Of a stretch of DNA of 64,000 nt, positions 51,747 through 60,256 are shown piece after piece. The position numbers and the translations under genes are program-made. Each line of letters starts with the position of its first letter. Positions within the stretch are counted from its first letter, which is position 1. Source of the DNA: Chryseolinea sp. Its GTDB lineage: Bacteria; Bacteroidota; Bacteroidia; Cytophagales; Cyclobacteriaceae. The notes below the pieces were generated by a model. It was not told the origin of the DNA. It ran no database searches and saw only the letters and a list, made by a program, of their open reading frames with translations. Location of the stretch: contig JAICGJ010000001.1 of assembly GCA_025923195.1 (NCBI GenBank), positions 62,001 through 126,000 on the forward strand, written 5' to 3'.

Positions 51747-53054
51747 TTATTTCTTGTGCATACTCATATAGTCCAGGGTCACATTTAGCATCGCTCTTAA
51801 CCCGATGAGCATGCCTCGTTCGTCGATCATAAAATCTGGCGTGTGATGGGCGGGAACGGTTCTCGGGTCCTGATCAGGAACCATTGCTCCGACGAAGAAA
51901 AAAAGCCCGGGAACTTTTTGTTGGAAAAAAGCGAAGTCCTCGGCTCCCGTTACCGCATTAATGCGAAGGACATTTTCTTTTCCAGCGGCACGTTCCAGGC
52001 TGCCAACCATTTTCTCTGTCAGGGCTGGATCATTATAGGTGATAGGCGTTTTATTATCGATTTGTACTTCCGCGGTTGCCCCACCGCTTTCTGCAATCTT
52101 AGTTGCCGTCAGCTTGATCTTCTCATGGATTTTCTGCCGCATATCCTCATCAAGTGTCCTTATAGTACCCCCCATCGTGGCTTCCTCTGGGATAATGTTT
52201 TCTCGAATACCGCCATTTATTCTTCCAACGCTAATGACTACGGCCTCCTTTGTAAGTTCTGTCTGGCGACTGACGATTGTTTGCAAACCATTTATGATCT
52301 GGGCTGAAATTGCAATGGGATCGATACCCATCCAGGGCGCCGCCCCGTGACTTTGTTTGCCTTTCACTTTGATGGTAAACCAATCCGACGCGGCCATCAT
52401 ACCCGCTGGCCTGTATGTAATTCTGCCCAGGGGGCTTATGGACTGGATATGCATTCCAAAGATTACATCCACTTTAGGATTTTCCAGCACACCCTCTCTT
52501 ACCATCAGACCTGCTCCGCCCTCTTCTCCCGGAGGAGGACCTTCCTCCGCGGGCTGAAAGATAAATTTAACCGTTCCTTTCAGGGATTCCTTGTTTTTAG
52601 ATAGGATCTCCGCAGCGGCCATAAGAACCGCCACATGAGTGTCGTGCCCGCAAGCATGCATGACTCCGGTCTCCTGATCATTGAAAATCGCTTTCTCTTT
52701 TGAGGCAAAAGTCAATGAGTTTCTCTCTGTAACAGGCAAAGCATCCATGTCTGCGCGCAATGCTATGACAGGCCCGGGTTTCCCGGATTTGAGCAACCCT
52801 ACTACACCAGTTTTCGCGATTCCAGTTTGAACTTCCAGGCCTAATTTCTTCAAATGTTCGGCTACTATGGCGGCCGTCTTTACTTCGCGATTCGACAATT
52901 CAGGAAATTGATGGAAATGCCTGCGCCATTCTACCAACTTGGGTTCCATCTCTTTCGCCTGCTGATCAATTTTTGCCTGCAACTTGGAACTCATTTGTGA
53001 ATGCGCGCTAACCACAATGAAAAGGGATACTATGGTCCAAAAATAGTTCTTCAT
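51747..53054 (-). CDS. M20 family metallo-peptidase/amidohydrolase
   Basis: The 435-residue exported enzyme has a signal peptide ending near AHSQ (residue 20) and the two-metal M20 site: HFHQFPELS at 46-54, ALRADMDALP at 98-107, HACGHDTH at 133-140 and PAEEGPPPGEEGG at 168-180. It belongs to the aminoacylase/IAA-amino-acid-hydrolase-like (M20D) group and is likely to remove acyl groups from amino acids or peptides in the periplasm. No partner is obvious in the 139-base gap to the TIM barrel gene. Confidence 0.92.
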   Translation of the reverse strand: MKNYFWTIVSLFIVVSAHSQMSSKLQAKIDQQAKEMEPKLVEWRRHFHQFPELSNREVKTAAIVAEHLKKLGLEVQTGIAKTGVVGLLKSGKPGPVIALRADMDALPVTERNSLTFASKEKAIFNDQETGVMHACGHDTHVAVLMAAAEILSKNKESLKGTVKFIFQPAEEGPPPGEEGGAGLMVREGVLENPKVDVIFGMHIQSISPLGRITYRPAGMMAASDWFTIKVKGKQSHGAAPWMGIDPIAISAQIINGLQTIVSRQTELTKEAVVISVGRINGGIRENIIPEEATMGGTIRTLDEDMRQKIHEKIKLTATKIAESGGATAEVQIDNKTPITYNDPALTEKMVGSLERAAGKENVLRINAVTGAEDFAFFQQKVPGLFFFVGAMVPDQDPRTVPAHHTPDFMIDERGMLIGLRAMLNVTLDYMSMHKK

Positions 53055-53402
53055 GTCGTACTTCTATTAGTGTTCAAAAACAAGGTAGATATTTAGGTGG
53101 GTGCACCAAAACTAAAACTGTAGAATGGCGAAAAATAAAATTTAGGAAGTCCGCGCGAGTAAAATGGCGGCGAGCAAAGAGGCTATATGAAAAGATAGTC
53201 ATCCTAAATTCCTTTATCATTACACTTGCGGGCTGGAGGGAAAACAGCAGAATTTCTTACAATAAGCCAGTAACAAGGTTTGCACATGCGTAATTGGCAA
53301 TTTATCCCGTTTAAACCCGTGAAATGGATTTTTTATTGGCTCTTAAAATGATTAGATCAAATTTTCGTTTTTTTACGGCTGGTAACACACCTTGATCTGC
53401 GA
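53055..53402. other. 348-base intergenic region
   Basis: No gene, tRNA or standard promoter was found. A 9-base inverted repeat, AATTTAGGA (53139-53147) and TCCTAAATT (53202-53210), encloses 54 bases and may be a structured leader or regulator element. GGTGCACC near 53099 is a perfect 8-base palindrome. Confidence 0.4.
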
Positions 53403-54401
53403 ATGCCAAATCTGAGCTTAATATACTTTTTACTGATATTTTATTCCGGTCCGTTAATTGGGCAGCGCATCACCACAGATGAAGAAAGGATTGAGGAATT
53501 AAACCTTGAAGGCCCTTTACCTGAAAAACTCCTCAGGACTCGTACGGCTTGCTTTTACCACTACACCCTAACTCCAAAAGAATTGCAGGAGGTTCAGTTG
53601 ACTTTTCAGAGAACGGGAATAGACGCTATCATCCACTTTGAACTGGACAAGCTTTTTGCAAGCAAGGATGTTACGAAAGCCTTTATCGATTACCTGGCAA
53701 AGCGAGAGATTTCCAATTTGGTGTTTATCGAGAAGAGTGATGAGGATTACCGGATAACAATAACAACCTTTTCCGCTCAAGAAAACATTTTGAGCCCCAG
53801 GCAACCAGCGTGGTCGACCTCGAACCGGCTTCTGACAGAAGCGCTGAAGACACTTAACAGGGCCGCAGCTAACAGTCAGAAAAAGCAAAACCTTCTGATT
53901 AATGATATGCCAGAAACGGATGCCACAATTGATCCTATTGTAGGAAAGCGGAATGAATTCTATGCAACGGATCTTACTGTCGATCCGCTGGCTGTTCCCA
54001 AAACCGGCGACGAGGCTATCGACAAAGAGCTGGAGGAAATATTTAAGAATAACTACCCCTTAAAGTTTAAGATGACTGAACCCGGCGTTCCGGAAAAGGA
54101 ATTGAGGCGGCAGGGTCAACTATACGTTATGGGATTTATTTATACCAGGGGATCAGTAGCCAAAGAGTTACTGGGTTACGATATGAGCAAGTCGGAAAGC
54201 GCATTGCTATCTGTAACCTACCCTGAGGGTCAGCAGCAGCTAAAGAATCTTCCTTCTAATACAACGATCTTTAAATTCTATTTCAAGCACATTGATTCTG
54301 GAAATGTGTTCCTGGGAACAAAGTGGGATGCAGACACCACCTGGCAGCAGGCATTGCTCAATCACATCAGAGGAATGAAAAATGAATTGAGGATAAATTA
54401 G
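53403..54401 (+). CDS. exported protein of unknown function
   Basis: The 332-residue protein has a signal peptide to about residue 20 (ending IGQ) and no obvious domain. An alpha/beta pattern at 45-170 (TGIDAIIHFELDKLF, ISNLVFIEKS, DYRITITTF) and a second one near 250-330 (GFIYTRGSVAKELLGYD, TTIFKFYFKHIDSGNVFLG) suggest two related halves. An IFKNNYP segment near 216 recalls a domain seen in other Bacteroidota envelope proteins. Family not recognised. Confidence 0.6.
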   Translation: MPNLSLIYFLLIFYSGPLIGQRITTDEERIEELNLEGPLPEKLLRTRTACFYHYTLTPKELQEVQLTFQRTGIDAIIHFELDKLFASKDVTKAFIDYLAKREISNLVFIEKSDEDYRITITTFSAQENILSPRQPAWSTSNRLLTEALKTLNRAAANSQKKQNLLINDMPETDATIDPIVGKRNEFYATDLTVDPLAVPKTGDEAIDKELEEIFKNNYPLKFKMTEPGVPEKELRRQGQLYVMGFIYTRGSVAKELLGYDMSKSESALLSVTYPEGQQQLKNLPSNTTIFKFYFKHIDSGNVFLGTKWDADTTWQQALLNHIRGMKNELRIN

Positions 54402-54539
54402 CGCTGATCCGTACTTTAGAATCTTACAGAAAATATTCCAACCCGATTATTCTTGTTTTTTCTCCTGACATAGGCTTGTCATTCTCAACTTGTTAATTCG
54501 CAATTAACAAATATCTCCTCCTCGATAGATCAATTTATC

Positions 54540-55640
54540 ATGAGCCAGCCATTAAAATACATGTACGATGTACAATTTTTTGAGCAACTCTGTCCCCTCC
54601 TTATGGAGGTAATTCCGGGCTTTGAAGAAAGGAGGTTCGTCTATCGCGTGTTTGATACAAACTGGCCGGATCTCGAGCTGAAGCAACGCACCAGGCAGGT
54701 AACAAAAGCACTGAACGAGTGCTTACCGGCAGATTACACTCAAGCCATAGAAATAGTAATTTCGATTTGTCGCCTCGTCCGGCAAAAATTGCCGGGGCTC
54801 CAAATCTACCCGCTGATTTTTTTGCCTGACTACATAGAGTTATATGGAATTGAATATTTTACTTCATCCATGCGGGCTATCGAAGAGACAACCAAGTTGG
54901 TCAGCGCCGAGTTTGCCGTTCGCCCTTTCATAGAACGATACCCTCGAGAGACGATGAAACACATGCTCAATTGGTCTAATCATGCTGACGCAGCCGTAAG
55001 GAGATTGTCTTCGGAGGGATGCCGACCACGGTTGCCCTGGGCTAAGGCTTTGCAGCAGTTTAAAAAAGACCCTTCAGCGATTTTACCAATTCTTGAAAAT
55101 CTGAAGACAGATCCTTCTGACTTTGTAAGACGTAGTGTCGCTAATAACCTTCATGATATAGCAAAAGATCATCCTGAAATCGTTCTCGACCTTGCCCAGA
55201 AATGGCGTGGTGCTTGCCCGGAAACAGATTGGGTCATCAAGCACGGATGTCGCACACTGCTGAAACAAGGTCATGCTCAGGTATTGGGTTTGCATGGATT
55301 TAAGGCCAGGGCGAAGGCGCAAATAAAAAATTTATATGTATTGAATAAAGTGCGAATAGGACAAAGCCTCAGCTTTCGGTTCACATTTATTAACAAAGAG
55401 AAAGCGTCAGCAAAGTTCCGAATCGACTATGTAATTGAGTACTTGACGCGTCAGGGAAATATTTCCCGCAAAATTTTTAAACTTACTGAAAATTATTTCA
55501 AGCCTGAGGATGAAGTTCATTTCGACCGGCAGAAGTCCTTTAAGGACTATAACACTCGGAAGCATTACAAAGGAAGGCACTACCTCAGGATTCTGGCTAA
55601 CGGAACAGAATTAGGAGCATGCGAATTCTTTGTAATTTGA
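54540..55640 (+). CDS. DNA alkylation repair protein, AlkC-like HEAT-repeat glycosylase
   Basis: The 366-residue protein is helical up to about residue 260 with HEAT-like repeats (for example MLNWSNHADAAVRRLSSEGCRPRLPWA near 141-167 and DPSDFVRRSVANNLHDIAKDHPEIV near 190-214). This is the AlkC/AlkD DNA alkylation repair fold, which excises alkylated bases without flipping them. The last ~95 residues (IGQSLSFRFTFIN, DYVIEYLTR, GRHYLRILANGTELGACEF) are beta-rich like the C-terminal Ig-like domain of AlkC. It precedes the DUF763 gene by 33 bases on the same strand, suggesting an operon. Confidence 0.85.
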   Translation: MSQPLKYMYDVQFFEQLCPLLMEVIPGFEERRFVYRVFDTNWPDLELKQRTRQVTKALNECLPADYTQAIEIVISICRLVRQKLPGLQIYPLIFLPDYIELYGIEYFTSSMRAIEETTKLVSAEFAVRPFIERYPRETMKHMLNWSNHADAAVRRLSSEGCRPRLPWAKALQQFKKDPSAILPILENLKTDPSDFVRRSVANNLHDIAKDHPEIVLDLAQKWRGACPETDWVIKHGCRTLLKQGHAQVLGLHGFKARAKAQIKNLYVLNKVRIGQSLSFRFTFINKEKASAKFRIDYVIEYLTRQGNISRKIFKLTENYFKPEDEVHFDRQKSFKDYNTRKHYKGRHYLRILANGTELGACEFFVI

Positions 55641-55673
55641 TTTTGTTTTACACACTAATCTTGCCAGTATATT

Positions 55674-56882
55674 ATGCCGCGTTCAGGTTACGCAGATCTT
55701 CCACTTCACTACGGCCGCGTTCCGATTTGGCTTGCTGAACGTATGACCAAATTGGGCGGGTCGATCGTCGAGGCTTTGGTGTTGGAGTATGGGCGACCGG
55801 AAGTTCTGAAGCGACTTAGCGATCCATTGTGGTTTCAGGCATTTGGATGCGTACTAGGAATGGATTGGCACTCTTCGGGTATTACAACCTCTGTGATGGG
55901 CGCATTGAAGCGTGCTATTAATCCGATTTCCAAGGAGCTCGGTATCTATGTCTGCGGTGGGAGGGGAAAATATTCACGTGAAACGCCAAATGAACTCTTG
56001 AAAATTGCAAATCTGACCGGGTTGGATGGCGATGCACTTGTACGGGCAAGTAAGCTCACAGCAAAAATAGATAACACCGCCGTTCAGGATGGGTTTCAAT
56101 TGTACCTTCACAATTTTATTCTTACTAACTCGGGCGAATGGGCGGTTGTTCAACAAGGGTTAAATGATATTTCGGCAACCGCAAGGCGTTACCATTGGCA
56201 CTCAATCAAACTCACTCGCTTTATTGTCGAACCTCATGCCGGTGTATGCGGCGAAAATCAAGGTCAAATACTTAACCTGACCGATAACAACGCATCGGCT
56301 ACACGTGACAGTATCATGCAGATGACTTTGGAAAACCCGGATAGAATGTTGGGAGAAATTCGCAAGATGGTCATGCCCCGTCATCACGAAGTCAAGAGTA
56401 CGGATGTCAATTTAAAGAGACTTGGCGCGGTTTTGACAATTGCGCATGAGACACAACCTAAGGATTTCGAGTCTTTGCTCTTACTTGAAGGCTCCGGTCC
56501 GCGTACTATCCAATCCCTTACTTTGGTAAGCGAAATCATTTACGGAACCCCTTCACGGTTTGCCGATCCAGCCCGTTATTCTTTCGCCCATGGAGGTAAG
56601 GACGGACATCCGTTTCCAGTTCCGCTCAAAGTATATGATGAGACGATCGCTGTTCTAAAAAATTCGGTTGAAAAAGCCAAGATCGGGTTTACCGAAAAAC
56701 AAAAGGCCATACAACAACTTTCGATCATGGCAAAAAAAGTTGAGGACTCGTTTGTGCCTCGTCCTTTTTTTGAGGAGATGGTCGCGAAGGAACGCGAAGA
56801 GTCTTACAAGTATGGTGGGATGACCGTTCTTGGGAAGGCACAACCTCAGCGTAGGAAAGGTCAACAATTGAAGCTCTTTTAG
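55674..56882 (+). CDS. DUF763 family protein
   Basis: The 402-residue cytoplasmic protein fits DUF763 well: RSGYADLPLHYGRVPIWLAERM at the N-terminus, WHSSGITTSVMGALKRA near 64-80, GVCGENQGQILNLTDNNA near 180-197 and PFPVPLKVYDETIAVL near 306-321. Family members occur in thermophiles, archaea and some Bacteroidota and have no assigned function; a DNA-linked role is often suspected. Here the gene follows an AlkC-like repair gene closely. A parS-like string TATTCACGTGAAAC occurs in the coding region at 55971-55984. Confidence 0.85.
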   Translation: MPRSGYADLPLHYGRVPIWLAERMTKLGGSIVEALVLEYGRPEVLKRLSDPLWFQAFGCVLGMDWHSSGITTSVMGALKRAINPISKELGIYVCGGRGKYSRETPNELLKIANLTGLDGDALVRASKLTAKIDNTAVQDGFQLYLHNFILTNSGEWAVVQQGLNDISATARRYHWHSIKLTRFIVEPHAGVCGENQGQILNLTDNNASATRDSIMQMTLENPDRMLGEIRKMVMPRHHEVKSTDVNLKRLGAVLTIAHETQPKDFESLLLLEGSGPRTIQSLTLVSEIIYGTPSRFADPARYSFAHGGKDGHPFPVPLKVYDETIAVLKNSVEKAKIGFTEKQKAIQQLSIMAKKVEDSFVPRPFFEEMVAKEREESYKYGGMTVLGKAQPQRRKGQQLKLF

Positions 56883-56977
56883 ACCTGGCGGCGTCAGTCA
56901 CAGAGCTTTACAAAACGAAAATTGCTTTCGTCCTTTCGAGTCGATTCCTCAATCTCTGAATCAAGAGGCCCAATAAA

Positions 56978-57694
56978 TCAATATGCTGTACTGAAGACGA
57001 TATTCATCTTCGTATAGTAAACTGTTGTTGTGCCTTCGAATGCGGAATCGGTACCGACCAGCAGCCAGATCTCTCCCGCGCTATTGGTTTGTGCAATAAA
57101 CGGTTGTGCTGAATATGAGGCGTTCGTTCTGGAGATAAGCTTAAATCCATGACCTCCAGATGGAGTTGCAATATCACCCAGAACTATGACATTTGATCCA
57201 GGCGTGCTTTGATTGCCCTTATCAAGGTTCAATACATACTGATTACTTTGGACGACTTTGGCAGGCTCAACCGAACTAGCACCGGCTTTTAGATAGACGC
57301 TATCACCCGGCGAGCCGCCCACTCCGACCGATCCTCCTGGAGCATCAGAAGCAAGTTCGATTTCGAAAACCAAAGTATAATTAGTGTTTGGAATGAGGCC
57401 GGCAATCTTCCTTTTTATAAACATGAAAAGATCGTCGCTGTGATTGTTCCCTGACATCATGATGGATTTCTTCGCTCCCAGGTTCGAAGGGAGGTCAGTG
57501 TAAGCAAACTTAAGTTCATAGAAGGCTGAATCTTCATGGTTTGCCGGAAGGTCGGCGAAATCGCCTTCCCAACCGTCCTGTGATTTGCTAAAATCAAATG
57601 AGGCTGTAAAAACAGAAATGGAGGGATTGTCGTCTGAAAAAGAGCAACTTGAAAGAACGATAAGCAAGAAGGAAGAGATATTCCTGCAACACAT
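56978..57694 (-). CDS. lipoprotein of unknown function
   Basis: From ATG 57694 the protein has 238 residues with a lipobox LSSC near residue 17. The mature part contains FDFSKSQDGWEGDFADLP and ASDAPGGSVGVGGSPGDSVYLKAGASS, a Gly/Ser-rich beta-type sequence common in Bacteroidota cell-surface lipoproteins. A TTG at 57706 would add four residues. No enzyme motif is visible. It is monocistronic, with the epimerase gene's end 81 bases upstream. Confidence 0.65.
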   Translation of the reverse strand: MCCRNISSFLLIVLSSCSFSDDNPSISVFTASFDFSKSQDGWEGDFADLPANHEDSAFYELKFAYTDLPSNLGAKKSIMMSGNNHSDDLFMFIKRKIAGLIPNTNYTLVFEIELASDAPGGSVGVGGSPGDSVYLKAGASSVEPAKVVQSNQYVLNLDKGNQSTPGSNVIVLGDIATPSGGHGFKLISRTNASYSAQPFIAQTNSAGEIWLLVGTDSAFEGTTTVYYTKMNIVFSTAY

Positions 57695-57775
57695 GATCAA
57701 TAACAATTTTCAAACGGTTAGACACAAAGGGCTCAGTAATAGTTGGAGCCTGGCTATTTTTTGTCAACCCTTTCA

Positions 57776-58705
57776 CTACATCGTTTGACTTTTTGTGTTG
57801 TTCATATTCTCGCGGTACCATGCAACTGTTCTTGCGAGGCCCTCATGCAGACTTACCGTCGGCTTCCATTTCATCAGACTGTCGGCTAATCTGATATTTG
57901 CTATCCTGGTCTTCTCGAGAGGGCGATCTGCAACGGCATTGAATTGCGGCATGACATCCGGCTTGGTCAGGTCCACAATTCTTTCGACGACGTCGCGAAT
58001 GGTGTAAGTCTGGCCTGAACCAAAATCAATTATTTCCCCCTCGATTCCTGGTGCGACAGCGATTTGGACCAGTCCCTCAACAACATCGTTTACATAAATC
58101 CAATCGATGTCTCTTTTGCCACTCGACAATTTTGGTGCAGTGTTTTGAAGGAGAGCGTTTGTAACATACGGTATCAACTTAGTCGTATCTTTTTGATCGG
58201 GGCCATAGACCATGTATAGGGTTGCCGTTACGACTGGCGTGTTATAAAGATTGAAGAACATTCGACTATATCCGGTAGCCGCCCATTTTGCCGCTGAGTA
58301 CGGAGAGCTAGGAAAATCATTGCTGTTAATATCGGGTTCCTCCATAGATCCTACTGTCACCAGGCGGTCACACTTATACTCGGTGACTAAGGTCAGGAGG
58401 TTTACCGTGCTCATTAGATTACTTCTGAGTGTGGGTTCGACCTGATTCATGGCCCTGTTTCCAGTGACCAGGCTGGCCAAATGGAACACAATATCGGGCC
58501 TCACGTGAGTAAAAACATTTCTGAGACGCTCCATGTCCGAAACGTCGGCCTTGGTCCAATGAATGCCGTCTCGTTCTGAGCCGGTCTCGTGTCGGGACAA
58601 CGCATAGATTACGCAGCCCATGGTTTTCAGACGCCTGATTAGGTGTGACCCAATAAAACCGCTGGCGCCTGTCACTAAGATCGTTTTTCCGTCAAGTTTA
58701 TTCAT
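57776..58705 (-). CDS. NAD-dependent sugar epimerase/dehydratase (extended SDR)
   Basis: The 309-residue cytoplasmic enzyme has a Rossmann NAD site TGASGFIG at 12-19, catalytic Tyr136 and Lys140 in YSAAK with Ser120 in VGS, and VYGPDQK near 167 as in UDP- or GDP-sugar epimerases. Its start directly follows the stop of the DUF4910 gene with no gap, so the two are coupled. It probably works on a nucleotide sugar for surface glycan synthesis; the exact sugar is unknown. Confidence 0.88.
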   Translation of the reverse strand: MNKLDGKTILVTGASGFIGSHLIRRLKTMGCVIYALSRHETGSERDGIHWTKADVSDMERLRNVFTHVRPDIVFHLASLVTGNRAMNQVEPTLRSNLMSTVNLLTLVTEYKCDRLVTVGSMEEPDINSNDFPSSPYSAAKWAATGYSRMFFNLYNTPVVTATLYMVYGPDQKDTTKLIPYVTNALLQNTAPKLSSGKRDIDWIYVNDVVEGLVQIAVAPGIEGEIIDFGSGQTYTIRDVVERIVDLTKPDVMPQFNAVADRPLEKTRIANIRLADSLMKWKPTVSLHEGLARTVAWYRENMNNTKSQTM

Positions 58706-59977
58706 TTAGGCCAGTTTTAACAGATTATGCTGTTCAAGTAAATCAGCTGCCTTTACCAGCAGTCTATATTCCAGTTTTGACTTTTCAGAGATGGTGAATA
58801 ATGAATTATTGCCATCCGATAAATTAAGTATCCAAAGAAGCGCAAGCTGCATCTGCTTATTGTCCAATGATTGATCATTCATTGCTTTGTACAATCCGCG
58901 CTTTCCGAGTTGGGGTTCACCTTTCGGATTAAGATTTATGTAGGTTGGGGCTTTTTCTAAATGGTCGATGACGGCAAGACAGATCTTAAACGAATCTTCG
59001 AGGCTGTCAGGCGTAACAAAGCTAGTATTGTCTGCGGAAGTGTGATATTCTGGATATGTGCTGAAAACCGACCGAGTGAAACATCCCACCGGCAAATTAA
59101 ATCCCGGAGAGCAAAACTGTCTTTCATCGTAGCCATAAGGAGAAAAGTCCAAAATGCGAGCGTTTTCCTTTTTTGACAAAACCTGTAAGAATGCGTTGTC
59201 AATGAGGCTGTCACCTTTTCGACTCTTTTTGTAATGCACGTTTCCGCCATCACCAACACCGCTAAGAATAAATCCTCCCTTAATTTTTTCCGTCTTCTTT
59301 TCATTTAACGAAAGCCAGGCGATTGATCCAATTGTGCCAGGCATAAATAGAAATCGGTAAGTATAGTTCGTTTTGCGCTTCAAAACTGCCTTTGCAAGTT
59401 CCACCGCTACTGCTATTCCTGATAAATTGTCGTTGGCCATGGATGGATGACAGATATGCGAGGAAATAACGATCTCTTTATCGGTTGTACCTATCTTGAT
59501 GCACTCCGCGATGGTCATGGAACCATTTTCCAGCGACGATTCGATGACGACTTCATATTCATCGTCGTTCATATTCAATAGATCGGCATGCCTCATACAA
59601 AATCCCCAAGTCCGGTCGTAGTAGGTCGTTCGGTATGGTATGACGTCGGGCTGGTCCGGTAGTGTAAATATGTGTTTCTTTAACTGTGATAATGGCATTT
59701 TTGCCCTCACCGGAACACTGTAATTCACGACATGCAGGTTGCAATCTTGAAAATCTATGATTTTTCTTCCATTGCTGTCCTTGATGTAGGCCTCGGAGAT
59801 ATTCCACTCATCGGGCACCTCCCAATCCAGCACATTGGTGCCTGATGGGATCTCAGTGATTTTCAATGGGATCTCACTTCCTATTATGGCAAGGCTCTCC
59901 CGGACACCATCCCCGGTAATGCTCCTGCATATGGGAAAGAGATCACTTATCAGTTCATGCATGCGAATTCCATCCAT
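58706..59977 (-). CDS. DUF4910 domain (M28-like aminopeptidase) protein
   Basis: The 423-residue protein fits the DUF4910/DUF2172 group, which has an M28-like zinc peptidase fold split by an inserted domain: MHELISDLFPICRSITGDGVRESL at the start, ISSHICHPSMANDNLSG near 171-187 (His and Asp ligands), GDGGNVHYKKS and YPEYHTSADNTSFV with His ligand. A winged-helix-like tail ends the protein. Such proteins are often encoded near nucleotide-sugar and surface-polysaccharide genes; here the next gene is an epimerase. The substrate is unknown and could be an amide on a sugar rather than a peptide. Confidence 0.82.
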   Translation of the reverse strand: MDGIRMHELISDLFPICRSITGDGVRESLAIIGSEIPLKITEIPSGTNVLDWEVPDEWNISEAYIKDSNGRKIIDFQDCNLHVVNYSVPVRAKMPLSQLKKHIFTLPDQPDVIPYRTTYYDRTWGFCMRHADLLNMNDDEYEVVIESSLENGSMTIAECIKIGTTDKEIVISSHICHPSMANDNLSGIAVAVELAKAVLKRKTNYTYRFLFMPGTIGSIAWLSLNEKKTEKIKGGFILSGVGDGGNVHYKKSRKGDSLIDNAFLQVLSKKENARILDFSPYGYDERQFCSPGFNLPVGCFTRSVFSTYPEYHTSADNTSFVTPDSLEDSFKICLAVIDHLEKAPTYINLNPKGEPQLGKRGLYKAMNDQSLDNKQMQLALLWILNLSDGNNSLFTISEKSKLEYRLLVKAADLLEQHNLLKLA

Positions 59978-60256
59978 GTTGTTCTTGGCCCAATTACGCC
60001 CTGAAAGACCCGGCCAACCTTATTTATAACTCTAAGAAACCCACCAAGGCAAAGAATGTTTGTACAACCTTCTGCAGACCCAACAGAATTCGCCTATTTC
60101 ACTAAAGAAATCGTTTGTGGGTGGTGTGCTGGAAAAATTTTTCTTTGGTCAACGGAATACAGTGTCGATAGATAGACTACAATCTAAGCGGTTTCGTCTA
60201 CTCCTGGTGGAACCTCTTTTGAAATCTTTCGTTCTTTTGAAAAACCCTATTTCTAC

